This document shows positions 51,481 to 63,840 of a DNA stretch of 64,000 nt, one piece after another. The notes under the pieces were generated by a model, which saw only the letters and a list, made by a program, of their open reading frames with translations, did not search any database and was not told where the DNA came from. The position numbers and the translations under genes are program-made. This stretch comes from CAWCTD01 sp963798455 (GTDB taxonomy: Bacteria; Acidobacteriota; Terriglobia; Bryobacterales; Bryobacteraceae), in contig CAWCTD010000003.1 of the NCBI GenBank assembly GCA_963798455.1, positions 3,968,001 through 4,032,000 of the forward strand, written 5' to 3'. Positions within the stretch are counted from its first letter, which is position 1. The number at the start of each line of letters is the position of its first letter.

Positions 51481-52896
51481 ATGAAAGTAACGTTCTGGGG
51501 CGCGGCGCGCACGGTGACAGGTTCGATGCACGAGGTCGAGGCCAGCGGCCGGCACTACCTTCTCGATTGCGGTCTCTATCAAGGGCGGCGCCAAGAGGCC
51601 GCCGAGCGCAACTCGGAGTTTCCCTTCCCAGCTTCCTCCGTCGATGGCGTCATCCTTTCGCACGCGCACATCGACCACAGCGGCAACCTGCCGACGCTCG
51701 CGAAGAAAGGTTACGCCGGGCCCATCTACACCACGTCGGCCACAGCCGACCTGTGCGGCGCCATGCTGCGCGACTCCGCGCATCTGCAAGAAAAGGACGC
51801 CGCCTTCCTGAACAAGCGGCATCAGAGGCGCAAGGCGCTCAAAGCCGCAGCCGACAACGGGGAAGTCCAGCCGCTCTACACGATGGAGGACGCCGAGAAT
51901 GCGCTGAAACTCTTCCTGCCGGTTCCCATCCACACGCCCAAGGCCCTGGACACCGCCTTGAGTTATGAGGCCTACGACGCGGGGCACATCCTCGGCTCCA
52001 CGGCGATTCTGCTGCACCACCACGAGAATGGACGGCGCATCCGCGTGGTCTACTCGGGGGACGTCGGCCGGCCGAATCAGACGATCATTCGCGATCCGGA
52101 CGCCTTGCCCGAGGTCGACTACCTGATCATGGAGAGCACCTACGGAGACCGGCTCCACAAAGAGCTGGACGCGGTGACCGGCAAGCTGGCGGACATCATC
52201 AATCGCACCTGCCAGCGGGGCGGGAAGATTATCGTGCCCGCCTTCGCCGTGGGCCGGACGCAGCAGCTTGTCATCCTGCTGCACGAGCTTGTCGAACAGC
52301 AGCGCATCCCGTCCATCCCGGTGTTCGTGGACAGCCCGCTGGCCATTGAAGCGACCAAGGTCTTCCAGAAACACACCGAGTGCTACGACGCCGAGACCAG
52401 AGAATTCCTTCTGGAGGGCGAAGATCCGTTCGGGTTCAAGAACCTCCGGTACGTGCGCGACGCGGGCGAGTCCAAGGCGCTGAATGACCTGCGCGGGCCC
52501 TTCATGATCATCTCCGCCTCGGGGATGTGCGAGGGCGGGCGCATCCTCCATCATCTCAAGAACAACATCGAGGATCCGCGTAACACCGTGCTGATCACCG
52601 GCTTCATGGCGGAGAACACGCTGGGCCGCAAGATCGTGGACAAGCTGCCGGAAGTGCCCATCTTTGGGGAGCCCATGCGGTTGCGGGCCGAAGTCGTCAA
52701 GCTTAACGAACTCAGCGGGCACGCCGACCAGCGGGAGTTGGTCAACTGGGTAAGGCCGATGGCCAAGGGACTGAAAAAGATCTTCCTGGTACACGGCGAG
52801 CCGGTGCAGTCGGCCGCACTGGCCAAAGTCCTCGGGGCAGAGTTCCATGTGGAGACGGTCATTCCCGATCGGGGAGAGACCGCCGAGCTCACCTAG
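51481..52896 (+). CDS. MBL-fold beta-CASP metallo-hydrolase (RNase-like)
   Basis: 471 residues from ATG 51481 (MKVTFWGAARTVTGSMHEVE). The zinc ligands are in ILSHAHIDHSGNLPTL (HxHxDH, motif 2), with His in SYEAYDAGHILGSTAI (motif 3) and Asp in VYSGDVGRPNQ (motif 4). The beta-CASP part follows: VDYLIMESTYGDRLH (motif A Glu), IIVPAFAVGRTQQLVILLHE, ASGMCEGGRILHHLKNN (motif B His) and LNELSGHADQRELVNWV (motif C His). This is the predicted exonuclease/RNA metallo-hydrolase type widespread in bacteria and archaea. Cytoplasmic; RNA processing is the likely role. It is divergently transcribed from the S9 peptidase. Confidence 0.93.
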   Translation: MKVTFWGAARTVTGSMHEVEASGRHYLLDCGLYQGRRQEAAERNSEFPFPASSVDGVILSHAHIDHSGNLPTLAKKGYAGPIYTTSATADLCGAMLRDSAHLQEKDAAFLNKRHQRRKALKAAADNGEVQPLYTMEDAENALKLFLPVPIHTPKALDTALSYEAYDAGHILGSTAILLHHHENGRRIRVVYSGDVGRPNQTIIRDPDALPEVDYLIMESTYGDRLHKELDAVTGKLADIINRTCQRGGKIIVPAFAVGRTQQLVILLHELVEQQRIPSIPVFVDSPLAIEATKVFQKHTECYDAETREFLLEGEDPFGFKNLRYVRDAGESKALNDLRGPFMIISASGMCEGGRILHHLKNNIEDPRNTVLITGFMAENTLGRKIVDKLPEVPIFGEPMRLRAEVVKLNELSGHADQRELVNWVRPMAKGLKKIFLVHGEPVQSAALAKVLGAEFHVETVIPDRGETAELT

Positions 52897-53031
52897 TCCG
52901 AAGTTCCAGGGCCTGAAATAGGGCAATCCCTGTCGGCTTAGTCATTTGGCTTTGTTTTGACTTTCTAATTGTAGCCACTACAGTACACAGATTGCTCTTG
53001 TGTCCCATTGCAGAATCGTTTATCATTAGCT

Positions 53032-54765
53032 ATGCCGTCCAGAACAGGCAAGGTGCATGTGGCCACCACATCCCGTACCTACAAAGGCAAGCTCTACCAG
53101 TCCCACCTCCTCCGCCGCACCTTCCGCGTCGGCTTCCAGGTCAAGCACGAAACCCTCGGCAACATCTCCCACCTGCCGCCCGACCTCATCGACCTCATTC
53201 GCCGCTCCCTTGGCGGCGAGAAGTTCCTGCCCGCCTCGCAAGCTTTCCTGGTCGAGCGCAATCTCCCCCACGGCCACGTCCAGGCCATCCTCGGCTCCCT
53301 GCGCCGCCTCGGCCTCGACACGCTGCTAGCCTCCAAGCCCTCCCGCCAGCGCGACCTCGTCATGGCCATGATTGCCGAACGCCTCTTGTACCCGTGCTCC
53401 AAGCTCGCCACCACGCGGCTCTGGCAGACCACCACTCTGGCCGAAGAACTGCATGTGGCCGAGGCCACCGAGGACGCCTTGTACCAAGCCCTGGACTGGC
53501 TCCTCGCCCGTCAGGCCCGCATCGAAAAGAAGCTCGCCCAGCGCCACCTCCACGACGGCTCCCTGGTGCTCTATGACGTCAGCAGCAGTTACTACGAAGG
53601 CCGCACCTGCCCGCTGGCCCGCCTCGGCCACAACCGCGATGGCAAGCGCGGATTGCCGATCATCGTCTACGGCCTGCTTACCGACAGCGAAGGCCGCCCG
53701 GTGGCAATCGACGTTTATCCCGGCGATACCGGAGACCCCACGACGGTTCCCGATCAGGTGGAGAAACTCCGCCAGCGGTTCGGCCTCTCGCGCGTGGTCC
53801 TGGTGGGGGACCGCGGCCTGCTCACCGAAGCGCAGATCGGCAAGCTCAAACAGCATCCCGGACTGGGCTGGATCTCGGCGCTGCGCGGGCCGGCCATTCG
53901 CGAACTGGTCGAGAGCGGAAGCCTGCAACCGTCCCTGTTCGACGAAATGAATCTGGCCGAGATCCGTTCGCCCGACTATCCCGGCGAGCGCCTGGTGGCC
54001 TGTTTCAACCCCCTGCTGGCCGACGAGCGCCGGCGTAAGCGAGGCGAGTTGATCGAGGCGACGGAGAAGGACTTGGGCAAGATCGCCGCCGAGGTCAAGC
54101 GTCGCACGCGCACCCCGCTCGGCGAGGCCGAGATCGCGCTGAAGGCGGGTAAGGTTGTAAACCGCTACAAGGTCGCCAAATACTTCGTCCTCACCATCGC
54201 CGACGGCGTCTTCGGCTGGACGCGGCGAGAAGAACCGATCCGGCGCGATAGCGAACTGGACGGCGTCTACGTGGTGCGCACCAGTGAGCCCAAGCGCCGC
54301 TGCTCGGCCGAAGATACGGTGCGCCGCTACAAGAGCCTGGCGCAGGTGGAACGCGCCTTCCGCAGCCTGAAGGGAATGGATCTGCGGATTCGCCCCATCC
54401 ATCACCACGCCGAGGATCATGTGCGGGCACACATTCTGCTGTGCATGCTGGCCTTCTATGTGGAATGGCACATGCGCCAAGACCTCGCCCCTTTGCTGTT
54501 TCAGGACGAGGAACTCAGCCAGAACCGAGCCCGCCGCGACCCAGTGGCGCCCCCCCAGTGCTCCGCTTCCGCGCAGGCTAAGAAGATGGATCGCGTCACC
54601 GCCGACGGCTTTCCGGTCCACAGCTTCGACACCCTGCTGCGGGAACTCGCCACGCGCTGCCGCAACACCTGCCGCATCCCTGCCGAACCCAGCGCCGCGA
54701 CCTTCCAGCAACTCACCCAGCCCACGCCCTTGCAGTCCCTCGCCTTCCAACTCCTGGGACTGTAG
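53032..54765 (+). CDS. IS1634-type transposase
   Basis: 577 residues from ATG 53032. This is a long DDE transposase of the IS1634 branch: YDVSSSYYEGRTCPLARLGH (first Asp), HNRDGKRGLPIIVYGLLTD, RVVLVGDRGLLTEAQIGKLK (second Asp) and YKSLAQVERAFRSLKGMDLR (Glu). It continues with IRPIHHHAEDHVRAHILLCM, which is diagnostic for this group. The gene is intact. Element ends are not firmly placed: CTTTCTAATTGTAGCCACTA (near 52960) and the complement of the sequence after the stop (CTTCCTGTTTCTGGC) are partly similar and may be the inverted repeats. It lies between the beta-CASP gene and the phosphoesterase gene. Confidence 0.9.
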   Translation: MPSRTGKVHVATTSRTYKGKLYQSHLLRRTFRVGFQVKHETLGNISHLPPDLIDLIRRSLGGEKFLPASQAFLVERNLPHGHVQAILGSLRRLGLDTLLASKPSRQRDLVMAMIAERLLYPCSKLATTRLWQTTTLAEELHVAEATEDALYQALDWLLARQARIEKKLAQRHLHDGSLVLYDVSSSYYEGRTCPLARLGHNRDGKRGLPIIVYGLLTDSEGRPVAIDVYPGDTGDPTTVPDQVEKLRQRFGLSRVVLVGDRGLLTEAQIGKLKQHPGLGWISALRGPAIRELVESGSLQPSLFDEMNLAEIRSPDYPGERLVACFNPLLADERRRKRGELIEATEKDLGKIAAEVKRRTRTPLGEAEIALKAGKVVNRYKVAKYFVLTIADGVFGWTRREEPIRRDSELDGVYVVRTSEPKRRCSAEDTVRRYKSLAQVERAFRSLKGMDLRIRPIHHHAEDHVRAHILLCMLAFYVEWHMRQDLAPLLFQDEELSQNRARRDPVAPPQCSASAQAKKMDRVTADGFPVHSFDTLLRELATRCRNTCRIPAEPSAATFQQLTQPTPLQSLAFQLLGL

Positions 54766-55129
54766 CCAGAAACAGGAAGGTCAATTCTGCGCCTTCCCGC
54801 GTCAGATCAGTGAGATAGTCTCTGACGCGAAATGGAACTTCGGGCTAACGGGACTCCGCTCAGCTCTTCAGCCGCTTCGGTCCGGCGGTCCAATCTGTGC
54901 TCGCCTTGGCGCAAGTGGCGCGACTTGGCTCGGGAGCAATCTGTCAAGCCACTGAACACACCAGCGGTTCCGCGATCCTCTAGAGGCGAGTCTTGGGCGG
55001 GTGGCGCCGAGGGAAGCCAAGGAAGAATGGTGGAGAGTCAGAGGGACCATAAAGGAAAGGGGTCCGCCGGCCGATTCAAGCAAGGGAGCCATTCCCTATG
55101 GCTTCTCGCTCTATAAGGATTCTTCAACA
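54766..55129. other. Flank of the IS1634 transposase, no gene recognised
   Basis: Contains a 9-bp-stem hairpin (54798-54829) and, at about 54856-54882, a minus-strand sequence resembling the last codons of pckA (GPKRLKS then stop). AAGGA near 55115 is the RBS of the next gene. Nothing else is seen. Confidence 0.4.
54798..54829. other. Perfect 9-bp inverted repeat hairpin
   Basis: CGCGTCAGA (54798-54806) and TCTGACGCG (54821-54829) with a 14-nt loop. No T-tract follows on the plus strand. It could be a transcription stop for the transposase or a terminal structure of the element. Confidence 0.45.
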
Positions 55130-58103
55130 ATGAGAAGACTGGTTTACGCGCATTTGCCGCTGTCAGCGGCTGGCCTGACGCTTGCTTTGGTCATCTCGGG
55201 CGCGCTGGCCCATGCACAGCAGCCCAACATCCAGGATCTGCCCAATATGGGCCAACAGATCACGCCGCTGGCGCCCCAGGGTTCCCGGTTCGAAACGCTG
55301 AACCCCGATCTCGTCGACAGGCCGGACTGGCTGGCCGGGCAAGCGGTCACTACCGTGGTGAGTCCGGACCACAAGACCCTGCTGGTTCTGACCAGCGGGT
55401 ACAACCGCGCCTACAGACTTGGCGTCCCAGCACCGCCCTACCCATGGTACGGCCCGGACTCGAACGAGTACGTCTTCATCTACGACATTTCGACGCCGGC
55501 GCCAATCAAGAAGCAAGTGGTGCAGATCGCGAATTCCTACAACGGGATTGTCTTCGATCCATCCGGCACGGCTTTCTACGTGGCCGGCGGCGTCAGTGAC
55601 AATGTCCACATCTTTACTCTGGGCGCCGGCATTTGGGCGGAGGTTGCAGGTTCGGCGCTTGCCTTGGGTCACAACAACCTGGGCATTGGCCTTAACCTGG
55701 CGCCTAGCGGCGCCATCGCGATAAACAGCCAGGTTGGCGTGAGACCTTGCGCCGCTGGCGTGGCCATTTCGAAGGATGGCAAGACGCTGGTGGTGGCAAA
55801 TTACTTTAACGACTCGATCACGGTATTCACCGGAGGCCTCGGCAACTGGTCAAAGGTAAGGGAACTCGACCTGCGCCCCGGCAAGAGCGACCCGTCAAAG
55901 ACGGGCATTGCGGGCGGCGAATACCCGTTTTGGGTGGTTGTGAAGGGTAACGGATCGAGCGCGACAGCCTACGTATCCAGCATTCGCGACCGCGAGATCG
56001 TCGTTGTGAATGTGAGCGGGGCGCCGGCGGTACCGACTCGGATCCCAGTGAAAGGCCAGCCGAACAAGATGACGCTGAACGCGGCCCAGACGCTCCTGTA
56101 TGTCGTCGAAGACCAGTCGGATACGGTTGACGTAATCGACACCACAACGAACGTCGATCCTCGAAACTATCCCGGTAATCGCTCCCGCGTCGGCAATGCC
56201 TTCCTGGCTGGCGCAGTATAAAGGCGCGAACCCCAACAGCGTGACGCTCTCGCCGGATGAGAAGCAACTCTACGTGACGAACGGCAATCTGAATTGCATC
56301 GCGGTGGTGGCGCTGGGCGGAACCAATAGCGGCGACCATGTGGTTGGTCTCATTCCGACCGGTTGGTACCCGAACTCGGTGAGCTTCAGCGGCGATGGCA
56401 ACACGGTGTACGTGGTCAATGCGAAGTCGCCGACGGGCCCGAATCTCGACTGGTGCTATGGGGGCTACGGGCCGCCGAATTCGCCAAACTGCAATCCATC
56501 CAATCAGTACAATCCCCAGTTGACCAAAGCCGGCCTCCAGAGCTTCCCGCGCCCCAGCCCGGCGCAGCTCCTGACGCTGACCGCGCAGGTAGTGACGAAC
56601 AACCGGTTCTCCAGCACCGCGAGCAACGAGGACGCGAGCGGTGATGGAGGCCGTGCGTCAGGGCATCAAGCACGTGATCTTCATCATCAAGGAAAACCGG
56701 ACGTACGATCAGATTCTGGGTGACCTGGAAATCGGCAATGGCGATCCAACTTTGACTGAGTTTGGAGAGGCGATCACGCCCAATCAGCATAACCTGGCGC
56801 GAAAGTTCGTCACGCTCGACAACTTCCTGGCCACCGCCGAAGTCAGCTATGACGGCTGGCTGTGGACCACCGCGGCTCAAGCCCCCGACGTGGTAGAGCG
56901 CCAATACCCGGTGGCCTACGCGTACCGCGGCACCAGCCTGGATGTCGAGGTACGAATCGCAATGTGAACGTCGCCATTCCGACCCTGGCCGAGCGCAAGC
57001 TCGCCAATCCCTTCACCTCGGACGATCCGGATGTGCTGCCGGGCCAGACCAATGTGGGTGCGCCGGATGGACCGGACAATGAAGTGAATACCGGCTATTT
57101 GTGGAACTCCGCGCTGCGGGCGGGTCTCACGGTTCGCAACTATGGTTTCTTCGTGGACGGGACCCGCTATACAACGACCGACTTCGCCATTCCCGTGCTG
57201 CGCAACCCGTTCGCAAGCAACACGACCGTGGCCTACCCCTCGGATGCTCAGCTCGCCCCGTACACCGATCCGTACTTCCGCGGTTTCGACAACTCGCTTC
57301 CCGACTATTGGCGTTACACGGAGTGGGCGCGAGATTTCGATGCCAGATACGCCGATGTCCATCACGCAGGCCCTAGCCGACGGGATCTGCCTTCGTTGAC
57401 CCTGGTTCGCTTCATGCACGATCACACTGGAAACTACACTGCCGCGATTGACGGCGTCAATACTCCGGAACTGCAGGTAGCCGATAACGACTATGCGGTC
57501 GGCCTGCTGATTCAGAAGATCGCAAACAGCCCGCACGCGAACAACACTCTGATTTTTGTAATTGAAGACGACGCCCAGGATGGCGGCGACCACGTCGATT
57601 CGCACCGCACCATCGCCTTCGTGGCGGGCGCCTACGTGAAGCAAGGTGCGCTGGTCTCCACGCGGTACAACACCATCGACTTCCTGCGCACGATTGAAGA
57701 GGTTCTGGGCCTCCCGCCGCTGAACCTGAACGACGCACTCGCCAGGCCCATGGCCGACATCTTCAACACGACGCCGGGCACATGGAGCTTCACGGCCGCC
57801 CCCGCGCCGATTCTCTACCGCACGTCACTTCCGCTGCCTCTCAAGCGGGCCGGCATGATCGTGCCAAAGCCGGCGCAAAACGCGAAGTACTGGGCGCGGG
57901 TCACCAAGGGAATGGACTTCACGACCGAGGATCGGCTCGATCCCGCGGGCTTCAACGGCATCCTCTGGAAAGGGCTGATGGGCAACAAGCCATATCCCGC
58001 CGCGCCGACCGGACTGGACCTGCGCCAGAACCGCGAGGAGCTCCTCGCGCGTTACCGGCGGTCTCTGAAGCAAGAAGCGGCGCAGGCGGCCGCGCGTGAA
58101 TAG
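55130..58103 (+). pseudogene. YncE-like propeller plus phosphoesterase fusion, three frameshifts
   Basis: From ATG 55130 a signal peptide (LSAAGLTLALVISGALAHAQ) leads into a YVTN/YncE-type beta-propeller (LVVANYFNDSITVFTGGL, TLLYVVEDQSDTVDVIDT, YVTNGNLNCIAVVALGG). A phosphoesterase domain follows: KHVIFIIKENRTYDQILGDL (metal site), NQHNLARKFVTLDNFLATAE, SLTLVRFMHDHTG, NTLIFVIEDDAQDGGDHVDS and HRTIAFVAGAYVK. The reading frame shifts near 56165 (+1), 56640 (+1) and 56950 (-1). The pieces together match the bifunctional YncE family protein/alkaline phosphatase family layout of about 990 residues. The sequence between shifts is intact, so sequence error or recent inactivation are both possible. 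Confidence 0.82.
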
Positions 58104-58131
58104 CGGAATAACTAATTTGGAGGGATTCTTT

Positions 58132-59160
58132 GTGAGTATAAAATCACTTCGTCGTTTTGGCTTGATTGCTCTGACGGCTGCCACGCTGCACGGCCAAACC
58201 TATTGGTCCACCACGAAGCCGGATTGCTCGAGCTTGGCGGGAGAGTCGCCGGTTGCGATTACGACCTCGTCGGGGACGCCCCTCGGCTATTCCTGCTATG
58301 TGAGCGGGACGTTCGTATGGCTCGCCGCGGGCGGCGGGTGGGGCACCTCGATCCGCGTGGCGGCGCCCGCGTCAGCCGCCATCGGTGTCGACTACACGTT
58401 CTACGACGCGAGTGGAAACAACCTGGAGTTAGACACCACGTTTGGCGGCGCTTCGTCAACCACATCCAGCGATGGCGTGAACTTTGCCTTGTCCGCCAAT
58501 CAGCCCGCGGAAGTCAAGCTGCTTGGCGCCACAAGCGGCGCTCCGAGGTACAACTCCACGTCGACCGGCTCCGTGTACGCCGTGTTTTACTGTCCCGACG
58601 CAACAACTTGCGGCGACGTGCTTCCGCAGATGCTGTATTCGGCGCTACCCGCCATTCCGTGGTCGCTGAGCGTACCGATCTCGTGGGACACCGAGCTATG
58701 GACCCAGTGGTCGGCGGAGGGCATCGATAACGGCAGTACGCAGCGGGTGTCCTTTGTGATTTACAACGAAGACATAACCGCCACGAGCTACACGGTCCGG
58801 GTCTACGACAGCACGGGGTCCCTGGCCGGGACGGGCACGACGCCTTCGATTCCTCCCTTGCATTCGCTCAGCGACGGTTCCTTCGGGGAAGGAGGGACAT
58901 ACGGGGCGCTTCTGTCGGATGTGATTTCGACGCCGTTGCCGTCGCGCGTCTTCAAGGTCCTCGTCGACGGCGGGTCGAAGTATTCCGCGGTCGAGGTGCT
59001 CCAGTTTGACGGGATGTCCGCGACCGCCTTACAGGTTGCCTATGACAGCGCGCCCAGTTCGCACCCGAGTTTAAGCGCCGCGTCGGTCCGGCAAGCCAAC
59101 CTCAGGAGCGCGCGCGTGGCGTCCACGCCAAAGGCGGTGTTCAGCGCGCTGGCGAAGTGA
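58132..59160 (+). CDS. Secreted hypothetical protein
   Basis: 342 residues from GTG 58132, chosen because GGAGGG lies 6 nt upstream and a signal peptide follows (LRRFGLIALTAATLHGQTYW); the frame is open back to 58096. The mature protein is Ser/Thr/Gly-rich and beta-strand-like (GTSIRVAAPASAAIGVDYTF, YDASGNNLELDTTFGGASST, RVSFVIYNEDITATSYTVRV, RVFKVLVDGGSKYSAVEVLQ). Three Cys pairs could form disulfides. The pattern resembles secreted immunoglobulin-like proteins of acidobacteria, but no named family is recognised. It lies 28 nt after the phosphoesterase gene, possibly in one transcript. Confidence 0.7.
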   Translation: MSIKSLRRFGLIALTAATLHGQTYWSTTKPDCSSLAGESPVAITTSSGTPLGYSCYVSGTFVWLAAGGGWGTSIRVAAPASAAIGVDYTFYDASGNNLELDTTFGGASSTTSSDGVNFALSANQPAEVKLLGATSGAPRYNSTSTGSVYAVFYCPDATTCGDVLPQMLYSALPAIPWSLSVPISWDTELWTQWSAEGIDNGSTQRVSFVIYNEDITATSYTVRVYDSTGSLAGTGTTPSIPPLHSLSDGSFGEGGTYGALLSDVISTPLPSRVFKVLVDGGSKYSAVEVLQFDGMSATALQVAYDSAPSSHPSLSAASVRQANLRSARVASTPKAVFSALAK

Positions 59161-59200
59161 AACAGGGGAACGGCTTGCACCGGAGTCGGAGAAATCGCTG

Positions 59201-60414
59201 ATGCGTGCATGCATGGTCTTGTTGGCAATTGCCGTGGCAGCTCTGGCGCAGGATGCTCCAGTGGCTCCAAGCGCTCAGCCGGGGACGACGGTTCCGTCCG
59301 GCGTTCCGCTTCGCGTGGCACTGGAACGTCGTGTCGCTATCAAGCGTATTGGCGAACCGATCCAGGGACGGTTGGTGGACCCAGTCTACGTTTTCGATCG
59401 GGTGGTCCTTCCGGCCGGAAGTGTAGTGGAAGGGCATATCGCTGAAATCGGCGGAGTTTCAGCCCGCCGGCGCTTCACAGCGATCCTGTCCGGCAACTTT
59501 ACACCGCCCCGGGACGTTCGTGCGCAGTTTGACGCCTTCGTGCTGAGCGACGGTTCGCGGCTGCTGCTGCGCACTTCTCCCTCGCGTGGAACAGCACGCA
59601 CCGTGCGTATCGCGACGTAAGGGAAGAAGCAGGCAGCGCTTCGCGCCTTCACAGGGCCGGGCAAGATGAGCCGGCTGAAATCCACTCTGCTCGGGTTGCT
59701 TCCCTATCACCGGCAAGCCTGGCCGGCCGGGACGCTTTTCAGTGGCGCATTGCAGGAACCTCTGACGGGGCTGCCGCCAGGTCAGGTCGAAGCGCGAACC
59801 GACCACCCTGCCGCTGCCCAACCCGAGGCTCAGGAGGTCAACGCGCGCCTGCTCACTCCGATCAGTTCCGCGACGGCCCGCAGAGGAGCGCCAGTGGAAG
59901 CGGTCGTGACCCGACCCCTGTTCTCGGCCGATCATGGGCTGCTGATTCCGGAGGGCAGCCGCCTTCTCGGGGAGATCGTGGACGCGCGAGCAGCCCGCCG
60001 CTTTCACCGGAACGGGAAGGTACTTCTTGTGTTCCGCCAACTCCAGGTGTCAGGGGGGCCGTGCGAGCCGACAGTCCGAAGACCCGGTCCCTTTTTCCAG
60101 CCATGGCGATAGCCGCCGCCGGCCTGTCGTTCCATCAGGACTATGATGCCCAGGGTGTCCCCGATCAAGACATAGCAGGTCGCGCCGAATCGGGAGCCGT
60201 AGGCCTCGGGTTGATTCGCACCCTGTTGGCGCAGACCTCCCGCACCCTGGCTTCGAGTATCGCCTTCACCGGCGCTGGGTTCAGCGTTTACTCAAATTTC
60301 ATCGCGCGACGAGAGGACGTGGTTCTCCCGGCGAATACACCGGTCAAAGTCAACATCAGAACGCGCAGCGGACGAGACTACGGCGGGCATCCAGTAAGGC
60401 AAGGCCTGCACTAA
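59201..60414 (+). pseudogene. Secreted protein gene broken by a stop and a frameshift
   Basis: From ATG 59201 a signal peptide (RACMVLLAIAVAALAQDAP) and a beta-rich domain follow (VPSGVPLRVALERRVAIKRI, VVLPAGSVVEGHIAEIGGVS). An in-frame TAA at 59618-59620 interrupts the frame. The same frame continues after it (MSRLKSTLLGLLPYHRQAWP, EVNARLLTPISSATARRGAP, LIPEGSRLLGEIVDARAARR). A further indel near 60050, in a G homopolymer, moves the frame to RADSPKTRSLFPAMAIAAAG ... LPANTPVKVNIRTRSGRDY. The two internal halves look like repeats of the same domain (each has a ...LP.GS...G.I... phrase). The family is not recognised; the gene is inactive as written. Confidence 0.6.
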
Positions 60415-60558
60415 GAAGCGGCGCTATTGTGACCACTGGAAGAAAGCAGGTGTCTGTGCGTTGGAATGGGCGCAGCTAGCCCAACGCCGTAGCGTTTATC
60501 GATCCAAGAAGCGACCGGACCCTGCCTCGGCACGTGAACGTACGTGCGCGCGATCTTC

Positions 60559-62204
<1,646 letters not shown>

Positions 62205-62208
<4 letters not shown>

Positions 62209-63423
62209 GCCCAATCCCTCACCAGCTTGCGCCCGCCGATGTAGAGCTCGTTGGCGGAGTTCGGGTCGAGAGCCCACTGAATCCGCTCGATCCCCTGTTT
62301 GATCTCTCCCAAGGTCCCGCAGTAGCTGACCCGCAGGTACCCCTCCCGGCCGAATTCCTTGCCTGGCACTGTCACGACGCGAACTTTGTCGAGCAGAAAC
62401 TGCGCCAGTTTCTGGGATTCCTTGTTGTAGGCGCTGAAATCGGGGAAGCAATAGAACGTCCCGCCGGGCTTGGTCACCTTGACGCCGGGGATGGCGCTAA
62501 GCCTGGCAATCATCACGTTGCGGTTGTTTTCCAGAGTCATTCTCAGGGCGTCGATGGAAGACTGGATTCCGTTGAGAGCCCCCACGGCCGCCCACTGCGA
62601 AGGGGTCGCGGGACCGGAGGTCTCCTGCGACTGGATGTTGGCCATGGTGCGCACCAGTTCCTTGTTCCCCACGGCCCAGCCGATGCGGAAGCCCGTCATG
62701 GCGTACATCTTGGAAACGCAGTTGATTACGACGAGCTTGGAGCTCTCGGTCAGGTCCTTGGCGTACTCGTAGCAGTTGGTGGGAGTCTGGCCGTCGAAGA
62801 TCAACCGGTTGTAAGTATCGTCCATGATCAGGTAGAGGCTCTTCTTCTCGCAGAACTCCACAATTTCGGCGATGAAGTCCTTCGAGTAGACCACGCCGCT
62901 CGGATTGTTCGGGCTGTTCAGGATGATCGCCTTGGTGTAGGACCCCACGACGTTCCGCAATATCCTTAATGGTCGGCTGGAAGGTGCCGTCCTGAGGGTG
63001 CGCTACCACCGGCACGCCGCCCGCCAGTTTGACCATCTCCGGGTAGCTGACCCAATAAGGAGAAGGAAAGACGACTTCGTCCTTAGGGTCGATGATCGCG
63101 TGCAGCAGCACCATGATCGATTGCTTGGCGCCGCTCGAGACGATGACGTTCTCGGGGGCTACCAGCCGGCCGTAGTGCTCTTCCGTGTACCGAATGATCG
63201 CCTTCTTCAAGGCCGGAATGCCGTCGGCCGGCGTGTACTTGACGTCGCCGGTATTGAGCACCGAGGTGCAACTGAGGATGGCGTCCATGGGAGTCTTGCT
63301 CTTGGGCTCTCCACCTCCGAGATGAATGACGGGTTCGCCTTTCTCCCGGAGCAACGCAGCGGTCTCGTTAAGCTTCAGGGTGGGCGATTCCTGGATCGAC
63401 CTTGCGAGTTGGCTTAGACTCAT
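62205..63423 (-). pseudogene. Class I aspartate aminotransferase, one frameshift
   Basis: The first frame from ATG 63423 encodes LSQLARSIQESPTLKLNETA, LREKGEPVIHLGGGEPKSK, KYTPADGIPALKKAIIRYTE and NVIVSSGAKQSIMVLLHAII. It continues to about 62960 (FQPTIKDI), after which the sequence shifts by one base to RNVVGSYTKAIILNSPNNPS, IMDDTYNRLIFDGQTPTN, and the PLP-binding Lys in VINCVSKMYAMTGFRIGW, to the stop at 62205. The whole equals a normal class I aminotransferase of about 405 residues. It overlaps the pckA start, so oxaloacetate-forming and oxaloacetate-using enzymes are co-transcribed. With one clean indel and no other damage, a sequence error is possible. Confidence 0.85.
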
Positions 63424-63486
63424 ACCTTTCTTCCTTCCGATTTCGCTTTCAAAGACGCCGCCCGGTGTGAGGCGCGACTTCAGCGC

Positions 63487-63609
63487 TTAGGCTTGGTAGT
63501 AGTCGAATTGTTCCGCGTTGAAAACACGGCTTCGGGCGGGACGCTCAAGCGTCCAGTCGATGGATGAGTACAATTCGACATGGGCGTCTCCTCGACGGAT
63601 TTTTTCCAT
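63487..63609 (-). CDS. Possible very small protein
   Basis: 40 codons from ATG 63609: MEKIRRGDAHVELYSSIDWT, then LERPARSRVFNAEQFDYYQA. The sequence has coding-like composition and sits just upstream of the aminotransferase operon, but there is no family match and no strong RBS. It could also be the tail of a truncated gene, as the frame is open further upstream to 63843. Confidence 0.3.
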   Translation of the reverse strand: MEKIRRGDAHVELYSSIDWTLERPARSRVFNAEQFDYYQA

Positions 63610-63619
63610 TATAAACCAT

Positions 63620-63840
63620 ATGGCGCGGGGAGCAAGTACCCCGGAAAGACAGCCGGGTATAGAGAGGCGTGCCTGCGGTCCGTGAGCGGCAAACTCTACC
63701 ACATGGGCTTGCGCGGCAAAGTGGCGCGCTCGACACTGGCCGATGCCCACGAGTCCCACGACGGGCGGATCTAGGCGGATTTCGCGCAAGTTTTGATTGG
63801 GATCGCCCGGCCGCTGGACCGTGGACGGACATCCCCGCTC
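63620..63840 (+). pseudogene. IS4-family transposase, N-terminal fragment
   Basis: The frame reads GYREACLRSVSGKLYHMGLR, GKVARSTLADAHESHDGRI, then TAG near 63773, and continues ADFAQVLIGIARPL. This matches the DUF4372-containing N-terminal region of IS4-family transposases (YRD..ACL.....KLYHMG.RG.V.RSTLADANE.RDWRIYADFA). No catalytic domain follows. It is a fossil fragment. Confidence 0.6.

Noticed and set aside
52930..53031. Firm inverted repeats for the IS1634 element
   Set aside because: Only partial similarity between left and right candidates and no clear target duplication; ends left undefined.
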